Shown here piece after piece: positions 46,345 to 56,589 of a stretch of DNA of 64,000 nt. Numbering within the stretch: the stretch's first letter is position 1; each line of letters starts with the position of its first letter. Under the pieces are notes generated by a model that saw only the letters and a list, made by a program, of their open reading frames with translations, was not told the DNA's origin and ran no database searches. Both the position numbers and the translations under genes were made by a program. This DNA is from Neodiprion pinetum (taxonomy: Eukaryota; Arthropoda; Insecta; Hymenoptera; Diprionidae), in NCBI RefSeq assembly GCF_021155775.2, contig NC_060232.1, forward strand, positions 17,863,922 through 17,927,921, read 5' to 3'.

Positions 46345-48068
46345 ATGGAGAAAACGCAACAAGAGGATGACACTTTGACTCAAGTGAAGTCTTGGAAAGA
46401 AGCGGAAACTAGCCCGGACTGGCAGGATATATCTTTAGCCAAGCCAGATTTGAAAATTTATTGGGCTCAATGGGACTCTATCCCTTTAATTGATGGAATT
46501 TTATACCGAAAATGGGAATCTGCAGACTTGAAAGAAATCAGGTGGCAACTTTTGGTTCCCAGGACACGAGTTCTGGAGATTCTTGCTCTTTATCATGATT
46601 CTCCTGCAGGCGGACACTTCGCTTCAAATAAAACTCTGGGCAGAATTCGCAACTTCATAATTTACACAATTATGATAATCGAGAGGTTTCATCAGTTTCG
46701 AATAATGAAGAACCAAAAATACAATCACCAAAACGTCTTCAGCCAGTGGAAAGCTGCGTTAAGGTTGATAAAGCTGCAATGACGGAGGAGGAACGAAGAT
46801 TGGAAAGAAAACGCAGACAAGCAGAGAAGCAAAAAGAGTATAAAAGGTTATTGAAAGAAACGGCACATGGCGAGAAACCAAATCCAAGATTTTAATTCGA
46901 TAAACTTTTACTGAGTAAGAACTTACAGAGCTTAGTGATAAAAAAGTTGTTCGCTCGTTAAATATACGATATATATTTTCTTAAGTTGCTCGTTTCAGCC
47001 CTGTTGATATGTAAACACGATTCAAGGTCACCTCTGTGGCCGGCTGTACAGGTTAATTGGATGTTAGTAAACAATACCAGTGGACTCGAATCGGTCAGAA
47101 TCAACCACCTTGGGTTTAGCTATTATGATAATACATGAGTTATTAACACATAGGTACATAAAACAGAAATTCCATTTGAAAGCATAGCGATGGACATTTT
47201 TCGACCTCTCCCGATAACCCATTCTGGAAATAGATATGCTTTGGTTATTGCTGATTATTTTACTAAGTGGCCTGAAGTGGTCCCTCTCGCTAATCAAGAA
47301 GCCTCCACTGTAGCACAGGCATTCGTTAAAAAGTTGATTTGTAGAAACGGAGTTCCTCTAGAACTTCATACTGATCAAGGCCGAAATTTTGAGTCAACCT
47401 TAATGAAATAGGTTACTCAGATTTTAGGGATTAGAAAAACTCGTACGACTCCTTTGCATCCGCAATCTGACGGCTTGATAGAGCGTCTGAATCGAACCTT
47501 GCTACAGTATGTGCCATCCTTCGTAGAGCAGAATCAGAGAGACTGGGACTCCTGGATCCCTTTCCTCCTCTTAACTCACATCCATGAGACGACGAAGCAG
47601 ACGCCAGCCCTCATGCTTACTGGAAGAAATCTTCGACTTCCGTCAGATTTAAAGAAAGGCCCTGTTCCTGTGCAAAGACAGCATCAAACAGATTATGCCT
47701 TTTCATTACAACAACGTTTAGAAGAAATTCATTACTTTGCTAGGAGTAGAATTTCCATGGCTTTAGACAAATTGCAAACTCGTTATGATATTCGAGCCAC
47801 AGATTTAAAATTTAATCCTGGAGATTCTGTCTGGCTCTTCCAACCCCGAAGACAGAAAGGACAATGTCTAAAACTACAAAGAAATTGGGAAGGCCCTTAC
47901 TTAGTGGTTAACCGGATAAATGATGTTGTTTGTAGAATCCGAAGATCTCATTCGCGTCAGAAAGTGGTTCACCTGGATCGTCTTGCTCCATTTAAAGATC
48001 AACCTGGAACAGTTTGTTCAAGACCAGGAACATCCTTCGAGGTTAGATCTTCAAACGTACACCCTTGA
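46345..48068 (+). pseudogene. Integrase of inner Gypsy, interrupted
   Basis: The N-terminal part ends ALYHDSPAGGHFASNKTLGR (its HH pair seen). Then the zinc-binding Cys pair is missing, replaced by unrelated DNA (about 46665-47172). The core resumes at MDIFRPLPITHSGNRYAL, with LHTDQGRNFES (second Asp), an in-frame TAG at 47409, then SDGLIERLNRTL (catalytic Glu). The C-terminal GPYLVVNRIND tail and VVHLDRLAPF close the protein. It would insert the cDNA; this copy cannot. Confidence 0.85.
46665..47172 (+). other. Foreign ~508-bp block replacing part of integrase
   Basis: The block replaces roughly 150 bp of the expected integrase. Its first ~230 bp are open and end in TAA near 46895: QSPKRLQPVESC, then EEERRLERKRRQAEKQKEYK, a charged helix, ending HGEKPNPRF. 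It looks like the C-terminus and 3' UTR of an unrelated, perhaps host, mRNA. It could have been joined by template switching in reverse transcription. The donor gene is not recognised. Confidence 0.6.
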
Positions 48069-48140
48069 CGACTGTAATCGACTTGACCTTCTTGAGAGTC
48101 GGTCATCGATCGGGAGAAGAATCTGCCTTTTGGAATTCAT

Positions 48141-48779
48141 TTGAGTAAAATTCGACCGCTTACGATCATTATTGAAGGGAATATCGGATGCGGAAAAACA
48201 ACTTCCACCAAGAGGTTTTTAGCAGATCGCCAGGTCCGTACACTTTTAGAACCTTTTAAGGAATATCGAGACGTAGCTGGAAGTAATCTCTTAGATTTGA
48301 TGTATCAGGACCCAGATCGTTATTGCTGTTATTTTCAGCATTTCGATCAAATGGTTATGTTAGATGGACATCTTCAGACGACTTCATTGCCTGTAAAGGT
48401 GATGGAAAGATCGATATACAGTAGCAACTGTTTCGTAGAAGCTCGTCGAAGGTTAGGTAATTTTCGCGACTTCGAATCTCACTTATTGATAAAAAATTTC
48501 GACCTTCTCATTCGCTCGTCTGAGCTCTAAGTAGATTTGATTGTTTATTTGCGAGTTTCCCCAGAAACTTCTTTTGCACGAGTCAGTTCTCGTTCTCGTG
48601 GGGAGGAATCGAGCATTTCTTTAGAGCTACTCAGAACTATTCATGAGGTTCATGAAGATTGGCTAGTAAAACAAACCTTTTCTTCTTTATCGGCTCCTGT
48701 TTTGGTTATCAATGCAGAATCCACAGCCGATAAAGTATATTCTAGTCTCTGTCTTGCAGTGACACACGGAGAAGGTTAA
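48141..48779 (+). pseudogene. Deoxynucleoside-kinase-like ORF captured by the inner Gypsy
   Basis: 213 codons in one frame with a single internal TAA at 48528. Landmarks of the animal dNK/TK2 family: P-loop GNIGCGKT (residues 13-20), EP at 37-38 (substrate-side Glu), NLLDLMYQDPDRY with FQ, then VMERSIYSS (ERS at 89-91, the family signature), FVEARRRLG, then after the stop VDLIVYLRVSPE and an Arg-rich lid (RVSSRSRGEE) followed by HEVHEDWL. The length fits the family core without a mitochondrial leader. The enzyme phosphorylates deoxynucleosides for dNTP salvage. It has no introns and no ATG at the expected start (TTG at 48141). Upstream in the same frame are two TGA codons, at 48066 and 48093. 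It lies where env sits in infectious relatives. Confidence 0.85.
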
Positions 48780-50261
48780 ACCTTTAAATTTAATTTAAAA
48801 AAAAATAAAAATTAATGAATCAAATATTCACATTCTCATAAATATTTAAACAATCAAAACTAAATAATTTGGAAATAATAGGCAGTTTTGATATTAGTTT
48901 TCAATTCAGTTTTTAGGGCCTCGCATTCTAAACAGCCTTCGGTTGGTTTTTCAATGAAGATTAGACTTTCTTTACAGTCTTCACAGGAGGTAATATTCTT
49001 GAGAAAGGTTGCATGAAAGTCTGCTCCACCACGCCGAAGTTCCGGACTGGAATTTTCAAAGATTTTCGATCAATTAAAAAAAAAATGATTAATCAATAGG
49101 AAGGGGTAGTTTCTTGTGTTTATTCTTTCATTTACCTGTGGGTGAAGCATGACAAACAGAGGAAACCAAGTTTCCCCTTTCTTGATTTTTCCCTCAAGAA
49201 AACCGCAGGAAAACTTTTTCCATGTGTCTTGAACTTTACTTTCCAATTATTCTTCTGATAGGTTTTTGAAGTTCGCAAAATTAGAAGTTTGAGGCAGAAT
49301 TCCTGCCATGATTAAATTATGGATCTGTGACATGTTTCTTTTAACAAAGATAACTCGATAATGATTTGTTATTTCTTGGTTGCTAATCAACTCGAAATTT
49401 GTTTTCTTCGATTGTTTCTTTCTAGAAACTTCTTTTGAATCGGATTTTGTGTCAGATAGGCTTTGGTTTCTTTCATGATGTGAATAGGGCCACGATTATT
49501 TTTCGAGGTCGATGAGCGATCGCTTGATTTTCACATTTTATTAACCTTAAGTGTCAGTTTTTGTGAGCACTTTTTCAGGTTACTTGACACAGCCTTTTTC
49601 CATCCAATCTTTTCCCGATTCCTGAGGATGACTGGTGGCCTTATTTTGAAGAAGGACGCAGAAATGGTTCAGATAAGATCGTTTCTTTTCTTTTGAATAC
49701 ATATTAATTCATTTTATTCGTGTATTCTCCCGAATTCACTTAGTGAATTTGAATTGTTATACCATCACTCACATTTGTCCTTCCAAAACTCTAGGGTGAG
49801 CTGTTTCTTAAGAAGATTAGGATCAGTCACCCATCTATTTCCCTATTTCCTGTGAAAAGGAGTCTATTTCTATCCTGTTTGGTCCTGTAATTTTTGGTTC
49901 CCGCCTCGATGTTTTCACCCGAACCTGTTTCGTTTGGACAATCCTTCATGAAGAGGATTGGATTTCTTTTCGACATCGATCTGGACCGTTGCTGATAACT
50001 TTGAATTCATGAAGCTACATAACACTTAATAACACTTACCTTTATAAAACAAGGCACATGAATTTTTGAAATTATTTAACGCTCAACTATCTGCTCAAGG
50101 TTTTCTGTGGTTTACCTTTAGACTGTGGGCAAATGCCAGCTAGTAAAAAAGGGAGTCTTCAAATTTTTAGAGCCACAGCTCCAACTCACTTTTGAGCACT
50201 GACTGCTAGATCACTTTTATAATTGTTTTATCTTTCTCGAGTCGGGACGACTCTTTTTCTT
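48780..50261. other. Non-sense-coding 3' region of inner Gypsy, with antisense open stretches
   Basis: No long plus-strand frame. On the minus strand two stretches look protein-like: about 49136-49510 (IHNLIMAGILPQTSNFANF, then VQDTWKKFSCGFLEGKIKKG) and 48880-49046 (ELRRGGADFHATFLKNI, then CEDC and CLEC). GT at 49135-49134 and AG at 49048-49047 could define an intron between them, but the phases do not match and the first stretch has an internal stop. A decayed antisense gene is possible. Confidence 0.35.
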
Positions 50262-50270
50262 GGGGGGGAG
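50262..50270 (+). other. Polypurine tract of inner Gypsy
   Basis: GGGGGGGAG, three bases before the 3' LTR; it would prime plus-strand synthesis. Confidence 0.7.
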
Positions 50271-50273
50271 TAG

Positions 50274-50552
50274 TGTTAAAAAGGGTGAAATCACCTGTTT
50301 TGCCCCCTCTTTAATGATCTAGTAGTCATCATAGATAAAAGACGTTCATAAACCTCTTAAGTCTGTCAAAAGAATAAGGTTGCTGCGTCAACCAACATTA
50401 TTGTAAAAACGGTCTTGTTTCAGACTTTAAACGAGAAACACATATTGCGCAATTAAAGCTTTTTCACAACATTTTATTCACGCTCTTGATTTTGACTTGA
50501 TAATTAAACTCGCGGATCCATATATATTTCCGTAACGTCAGCGAATATTACA
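50274..50552 (+). repeat. 3' LTR of inner Gypsy
   Basis: 279 bp, starting TGTTAAAAAGGGTGAAATC and ending GAATATTACA. Followed by ATAT, the same 4 bp that precede the 5' LTR. Confidence 0.92.
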
Positions 50553-52127
50553 ATATTGTGGCAAAGGAATCCGAGGAATTCTGGACAGTTGGGAGCGAAA
50601 GGTCATGTCCGAGCCAAATCGCATGCGACAAAGTCCGCCATCTTCAAATCAAGGAACCAATCAAAGATGCTACATCGGAAAATGGTGTAAGGCTTGGCGA
50701 CAAATCGCCTATCAAGACAAAAGGAGGCACATTTCATCATCGACTTGGGTGATATCTATGGCCCACAGTGGCTTAGTATTCTGCCTACGCTGTCAAGTGA
50801 TATTGTTCTTGGCATGGATTTTTGGTCCTCGTATGAGGTCAAAATTAATATGGTCACAAAAACATGGACGTTGGATTAGAGTCAATTTTCATATCTACTC
50901 TCACTACGGAAAATGGTCAAAATTGGAAGCTTTATCGGACGACGAAAATATGAAGATACACAAATATCTGGAAGCCAAGTTCACAAAAATGGAAAATGAA
51001 ACCACCGGTGTGACCGATCTTATTCAACACACGATCGAACTGGTTGATCATACACCTCAGCGCCAGAAACCTTACCGACGAAGTGAGGTAGTTCGAAAAT
51101 TCATTCATCAAGAAGTCGATCGATTACTAGAAAAGGGTTACGTTGAATGGAGTAACAACAATTGGGTATGCTTACCAATCGTTGCTCCGAAGGCGAACGG
51201 AAAGTTAAGACTTTTTATTTATTATCCTCCGGTAAATCGACAAACAGCAAAACCGGCGTATCTACTGCACAACATGGAGTCTGTCTTGTATCAACTGCAC
51301 GAGGTGACAATAGTTTCGACATTAGATATGAGTGAGGCATTCCACCAAATACCAATGGAGGAAAAAAGTCGAGAATATACAGCATTCGTCGTCGAAGGAA
51401 AGTGATTGTCGGTATGGGTCAGAATGCGTCAGAATGCCATATGGTTTTACAGGGGCTCCCTCTAGGTCCCAACAACTCATCGATAAACTGAAGCGAAGAC
51501 TTATAGAATTGATATCGCAAAGGAATTTGCCGAATAAACTCGGAGATCAAACAAGAGATCATTCACGTATCTCGATGACTGAATAGTAGTTGGTCAAACT
51601 TTCGACGCACACCCGACGATTTTGTCGTTGCTTTTTGAGGTGTTACGTGAAGCAAAACTAACTCTGAATCGAGAAAAGAGCTGCTTCGCCTGCAAGGAGG
51701 TGAAATTTTTGGGATATGTTATTGACGAATCGTGTATGAGACCAAACTCTGAAAAGATACAACCGATCCCAGATTTTCCGCCACCGAGAGATCGTACACA
51801 ACTTCGTCAATTTAATGGACTAGTCAATTGGTATCATCGGCACCTTCAAAATATTGCACGTGTGCAAGGCCCGTTAAACAAATTGACGAGCCCAAAGATT
51901 CCATGGAAATGGACCGAAGCAGAACAAGAGGCTTTCGAAGAAACGAAACATGATTTGGAAAATGCACCGAGGTTGTATACACCAATACCTGGACAACCAT
52001 TTCTTTTGTACACGGAGGCAAGCGATAGTGGATTAGGCGCAATCTTAGTGCAGCAAGACCCAGAGAACAAAGAAGAACGATTACTGGAAGTCTGGAGTCG
52101 ACCATTACGAGGTGCTGAACCATATTA
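50553..52127 (+). pseudogene. Outer Gypsy protease, RT and start of RNase H
   Basis: A protease remnant (SILPTLSSDIVLGMDFW, with the expected Asp-Ser/Thr-Gly active site not intact) is followed by RT blocks: QEVDRLLEKGYVEWSNNNW, TLDMSEAFHQIPMEEKSREY, RMPYGFTGAPSRSQQLID, then YLDD with a TGA right after it near 51583. The thumb/connection follows with REKSCFACKEVKFLGYVID. RNase H begins YTEASDSGLGAIL, where the catalytic Asp is Glu, and breaks off at 52127. Multiple shifts make it dead. Confidence 0.85.
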
Positions 52128-54412
52128 CACGGGTCAACATGAAATTTGACTTTGATTGCAAAGCATTAAATTTCGGTAGTTTAGGTCGTAATAAGACGGA
52201 AAAAAATATATGGCATGAAAAACTTTGCTTTTGTGCTTAGAAGACTGATTGAACGAAATTTTTAAAAATCTCGGATTTTAATTTTTGATTGAAAATAAAA
52301 CTATTGAAATAAAAATGTTTATTATTTTTATTAGGTTTTACTATCAAATTAGCTTACAGAAAAGTGGAAAATAACTTAAAAGTGCACAGTTTTACTTTTT
52401 CTTTTATGTTCATAGCTACTTTCTCTCAATAAACCCCAAATATAGTCGCCCATCATGTTTTCATTGTATTGGCCTTGATAGCGTTGTTCAAAATTCATGA
52501 TGTCCTGATGGAAACGTTCTCCTTGCTCTTCGGAATAGGCTCCCATATTGTTTTTAAATTTATCCAAATGAGCATGCAGCATATGTACTTTTAATGACAT
52601 CCTGCAGCCCATGGCCTTAAAATTTGTAAGCATATCCTCAACCAACTTTTCGTAGTTTTCAGCTTCATTATTTCCTAAAAATCCAGAAACTACTGCTTTA
52701 AAACTGTTCCAACTTGCTTTTTGAGTACGATTCAGCAACGTTGGAAATTTTTCATCGGCGAAAATCTGTCTTATTTGCGGACCAACAAAAACCCCAGCTT
52801 TAACCTTTGCTTCCGATAACTTCGGAAAAAATTTTTTTAAGTATCCAAAAGCTTCTGAAGTTTCATCCAGTTTTTTAACAAATTGTTTCATCAACCCTAA
52901 CTTAATGTGCAAAGGCGGCATTAACACTTTTTCCGCTTCAACAATCGGCTCAAATTTGACGTTCTGTTTTCCGACACACAATTCTGTTCTTACAGGCCAT
53001 GACCGTTGAATATAGTGTTTAGAATCCGCTCTGCTATCCCACAAGCACAAATAACACGGATACTTTGTATATCCACCCGTAGCCCCATTAAAAATCCCAC
53101 CATTTTAAAATCTCCAATCAGCTCCCAGTTATACTCACGATACTTTACAGATTCAAGCAAAATTTTGACACTTTCATAATTTTCTTCAAGATGTACTGAG
53201 TGAGCAATTGGAAGAGACGGAAATTTATTTCCGTTGTGCAATAGAACTGCTTTTAAACTTTTTGTAGAGCTGTCAATGAATAAACGCCATTTGCTAGGGA
53301 CACAGGGTATGCCAATTGCTTCAAACATACCTTTAATGTCATTACAAAAACAAAGTCCATCTTCCTTCGTGAAAAACGTTGCAAACATTTCATGCCTAGT
53401 CCGCTGATCCGTGATCTTAACATCATCAAGCAAATTCCACTGTATTAACCGAGAGCCTAGAAGCTCTGCTTTATTTTTTGGCAAATTTAAATCTAATTAG
53501 ATCGTTAAAATCTTCTGAAGTAATGAGATAGTGTTTTGGTTGTTCAGGTGTAGGCAAAAACTCCTTATCGGAATTACTTTTATAAGAACTAAAAGATGAG
53601 CTACTTTTCTGCGATAATTTTTTTGGTGGCTCAGGTACTGGTCGTGTCAGGTCGTGAGCAATTGGAGCAGAAGAAGATTCGAGGTCAGGATATTCAATAG
53701 GTTTTGCATTTTTACCTCTACGTCTTTTACTCGGATTCACCATACAAAAGTAGAGGTCAGTGATATGGTCTTTTGGTTCTCGCCAAATCCTTGGTATTGC
53801 AAATTTCATAGACCTTTTCTCACCTCGATACCAACCTAAAAATATAAAAATAAAAATTAATATGTCTATTATTTTGGATTCATCGCTTAATTAAATAAAA
53901 ATTGCTGACCTTCCAAACACCTTTTACAATAACTACAAGCAACATGTGGAGCCCATGGCTTATCTTGATTCCGTACAGGACAGTCAAAATATGCTTCATA
54001 GGCTTCACAGAGAACGTGAGATGTCTTTAGTTCATATTTCACGTCTCGAACTTTAATAAATTGACCACATATAAAACAAAATGCATCAGCATCGTATTTG
54101 CACTTTCGTAACGACATTTTAAGTTATTCTGGGCTTGTAAATAACACCTGATGGTTGTTTATCACTCGGGTGCCATCTAGCGGCACAGTGTAAACGTTAA
54201 TACCCCACTCTCACCGCGCGGTCTTTTTAAAAATATTAAAATCAATTAAAATTTATGAAAAAATTGAAAAATGAGTATTATTATTATAACTATCACAAAA
54301 GCAAACTTTATACCGAAAAAAGGTATTTTCTTTTCGTTTTTGTGCATAACTAATTGGAAAATAATAGTATAAACTTTAGGACAAAGAACGAAAATTTTTT
54401 TGTAGAGTCGTG
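52128..54412. mobile_element. 2,285-bp DNA transposon of unplaced type in outer RNase H
   Basis: Because it breaks a known frame, its ends can be fixed. The host reads CCATA-TTA before and TTA-TACC after, a 3-bp TTA target duplication. The termini are CACGGGTCAACA and the complement of CACGACTCTACA, short imperfect inverted repeats. It contains one two-exon gene on the minus strand. The CAC ends and 3-bp duplication recall CACTA/CMC elements, but the protein is not a TNP2. Confidence 0.85.
52376..54117 (-). pseudogene. Putative transposase of an orphan family (two exons)
   Basis: Exon 1 53910-54117 begins MSLRKCKYDADAFCFICGQF and holds a Cys/His zinc module (CFIC, then CPVRNQDKPWAPHVACSYCKRC-like spacing). 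Exon 2 starts at 53835; the GT-AG junction keeps phase. It continues to 52376 with two single-base frameshifts near 53475 and 53040. Landmarks: RLFIDSSTKSLKAVLLHNG, IGDFKMVGFLMGL, CLWDSRADS, MPPLHIKLGLMKQF, MSLKVHMLHAHLDKF, EEQGERFHQDIMNFEQRY. This protein type recurs in many arthropod and cnidarian genomes as unnamed multicopy genes. The Asp of FIDSS, the Asp of GDFKM and the Glu of GERFH could form a DDE triad, which is inference. Confidence 0.75.
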
Positions 54413-55208
54413 TTATACCACTACAGAGAAAGAATGTCTAGCCGTGGTTTGGTCCGTAGAAAAACTGAGATGTTACCTCGTAAGAAAGCATTTCACTGAT
54501 GTGACTTACTGATCATTAGGCCCTGCAGTGGCTTTACGGGCTGAAAGACCCAGTAGGACGACTAGCAAGATGGGCGATCCGATTATTGCAACATAATATG
54601 ACTATTGAGTGCAAGCGCGGAATAACAAATGAAGCACCCGACGCTTTATTACGAATGCATGACATGAACGAGGACGTGAAAGCAAATTGTCAAATTTGGG
54701 AAGCTACTGTTGAAGAAGCTGTAGAACAACGAACGGATTTACAAGCGTTTTCGAGTAATCAATGGTACGATTCGAAGTATGAAATCGTCAGCAAGTCTGC
54801 TGAAAAATTCTCAGAGTGGAAGATCGAAGACGGAACATTGTATTATTTTCGAAAAGATTTTGGAAAACTCTTATTTGACGACGAACATCCCTGGAAAAAG
54901 TCGGTAAACCGGAGAAAGTCTTTGAGATTTTACGTGAAAATCATGAGCCGCCACAAGCCGGACATCTTGGAAGAGGCAACACCTACCAGCGCATTCGACA
55001 AACGTAATATTGGCCTGGTGTGACACAGGACATTAGAAAATTTGTCGGAGAATGCGAAATTTGTCTCAAAGTAAAATACAATCAAAATCCGATAAAAGGA
55101 CCACAAACAACGAGGCCATTGTGAAAGCCATGGGCTCAATTGTCGATTGATGCTGTGGGTCCATTGTCTCGTTCGAAAAAAGGAAATAATTACATCCTCG
55201 TCATTCAT
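54413..55208 (+). pseudogene. Outer Gypsy RNase H end and integrase start
   Basis: Resumes in the RNase H domain (TTTEKECLAVVWSVEKLRCY), then ECKRGITNEAPDAL, then the integrase zinc-binding region (HENHEPPQAG-like in broken frames, CEICLK) and SIDAVGPLSRSKKGNNYIL, which holds the first integrase Asp. It is interrupted by the hairpin MITE at about 55209. Confidence 0.8.
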
Positions 55209-55498
55209 AGTATATTATGTGCCTAGGGCGTTAAAGACGGTTTTACACCTGAGTGCTGATCGCCGCGCGCGAGGGCCGGCAAAGCCGGCCCGAGGGCTGC
55301 GCCGATCACACGAGGGGGTAAATCGTACGCCCGTGGTGCATACGATATTTTTTACAACAGTGTGCGTAAAATTCAATTTTACACCTCGATATTCCGGGTG
55401 TAAAATACTACTTTTTTACGCACAGTGTTGAAAAAAGTAGTATATTACACCCGGAATATCGAGGTGTAAAATTGAATTTTACGCACACTGTTGCAAAA
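55209..55498. mobile_element. ~290-bp hairpin MITE in outer integrase
   Basis: Its right half is a near-perfect inverted repeat: 55357-55420 pairs with 55433-55496 (shared TGTGCGTAAAATTCAATTTT and ATTCCGGGTGTAA) around a ~12-bp loop. The left half has a GC-rich hairpin (GGGCCGGC AAA GCCGGCCC). Both termini contain a TTTTACACCT word in inverted relation. It splits integrase between NYILVI and LYTKYVEL. Confidence 0.75.
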
Positions 55499-56310
55499 AG
55501 ATCTTTATACGAAGTACGTAGAACTTTACCCTGTACAAAACCAGACAAGAAATATCGTTGTCATTAGAGTGTTGGATCCTGTATTCGATCGTTTAGGTAC
55601 TATCCCGGAATCGATTGTCAGCGACAACGGGACAGAGTTTACAAATAAAGATGTTGAAACATTTTTGACAGCAAAAGGAGTTGAACACATAACAACACCG
55701 CTTGCTCATCCACAGGCCAACACTGTAGAACGTGTCAATCGAACTATCAAACCTATGATTGCCGCAACAATTCGTGGTAAACAAATCCAATGGGATCAAG
55801 AACTGTCAAAATTACAATTGGTATACAACACCGTTTTACATCCTGGTAGTCGAGTTTCGCTTTTTTATCTAAATCATGCACGTGAAGCAATAACAAACAA
55901 TCGTGAATATTGTGTGGATCGACAACAAAAAATAACTGACGATCTACTTGAAGGATGGATCGCGAAAATATCTAGGTTCGAAGAACTGAGGCACCAAGTG
56001 GAACAACAAATCAATGAATACGCGAATAAACGGCTTGACAAGACAAATACAGACAAGATTCTAAAAGTTGACGTGAAGCCCGGTACCGAAGTTCATTAGC
56101 CTAATAAAAAGCTTAGTAATGAGGCTGAGGGCTGATCGGCAAAATTAGCCCATCGTTTCTTAGGACCGACTATAGTCAAACAAATAACGGGTCCCATGGT
56201 TGTCGAATTAGTGAGTAGAGAATAAAATTATTGGAAAATATTATCTCACTGATTTAAAATTTTCACGTCGAAGTCGGCGTCATCCAACTAAGTCGAAAAT
56301 ATAGTCATTT
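55499..56310 (+). pseudogene. Outer Gypsy integrase core and C-terminal tail
   Basis: LYTKYVELYPVQNQT resumes the core; SDNGTEF holds the second Asp and NTVERVNRTIK the catalytic Glu. It continues to 56099, shifts frame, and ends in a GPxxVVKQITGPMVVEL-like tail and a TAG near 56308. Confidence 0.85.
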
Positions 56311-56436
56311 AACAATAGCGCCATGACCAGCATCGCAATCTACAAAACAAATAAATTTCAAGAATCATCGACCTCGAATTCATTGGTAAAAAAAATAAAA
56401 AAATGGCTGCGTGTACTTATGTACGCGCGTGAGAAG

Positions 56437-56547
56437 TTATACTTCTTTGGCAACATTAAACAAGCCTTGCCGAATTTTTTCAGCTTCCTTGGCAGCTTGC
56501 TTCCGATTGTCATAGTTTTTACACATTTCCGCATTTGTTTTACCCAT
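56437..56547 (-). CDS. Short ORF with a KTNAE..CKNY motif
   Basis: 36 codons, ATG at 56547 to TAA at 56437, beginning MGKTNAEMCKNYDNRKQA. Similar basic N-terminal tags open several insect transposon proteins. The next exon, if any, is not visible. Probably a fragment. Confidence 0.35.
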   Translation of the reverse strand: MGKTNAEMCKNYDNRKQAAKEAEKIRQGLFNVAKEV

Positions 56548-56589
56548 CTTGAAAACTGGAATAGAAATTGAATAAATAATTTATAAATA

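Larger units (their letters stand above)
42426..50552 (+). mobile_element. Inner Gypsy-type LTR retroelement carrying a kinase gene
   Basis: 8,127 bp with LTRs 42426-42704 and 50274-50552 (279 bp each, TG...CA ends), a 4-bp target duplication ATAT on both sides, a primer-binding site after the 5' LTR and a G-rich polypurine tract before the 3' LTR. It interrupts the outer Gypsy's pol. The LTRs differ at about 20 of 279 positions by eye (~7%), so it is not recent. Coding order: gag, protease, RT, RNase H, integrase, deoxynucleoside-kinase-like ORF, then 1.5 kb without a sense gene. Confidence 0.92.
39795..56310 (+). mobile_element. Outer Gypsy-type LTR retroelement, split by three insertions
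   Basis: Gag, protease, reverse transcriptase, RNase H, integrase and a C-terminal pol tail follow in order across segments 39795-42425, 50553-52127, 54413-55208 and 55499-56310. The parts fit together across each insertion. Frames are broken by many shifts and stops. The pol tail ends at a TAG near 56308; past about 56390 the sequence turns into another repeat and no 3' LTR is visible, so the element is truncated or dissected there. Confidence 0.85.

Noticed and set aside
47920..48144. Frame over the pol C-terminus as the true pol end
   Set aside because: The VVHLDRLAPF tail that normally ends Gypsy pol lies in the other frame (47454-48068).
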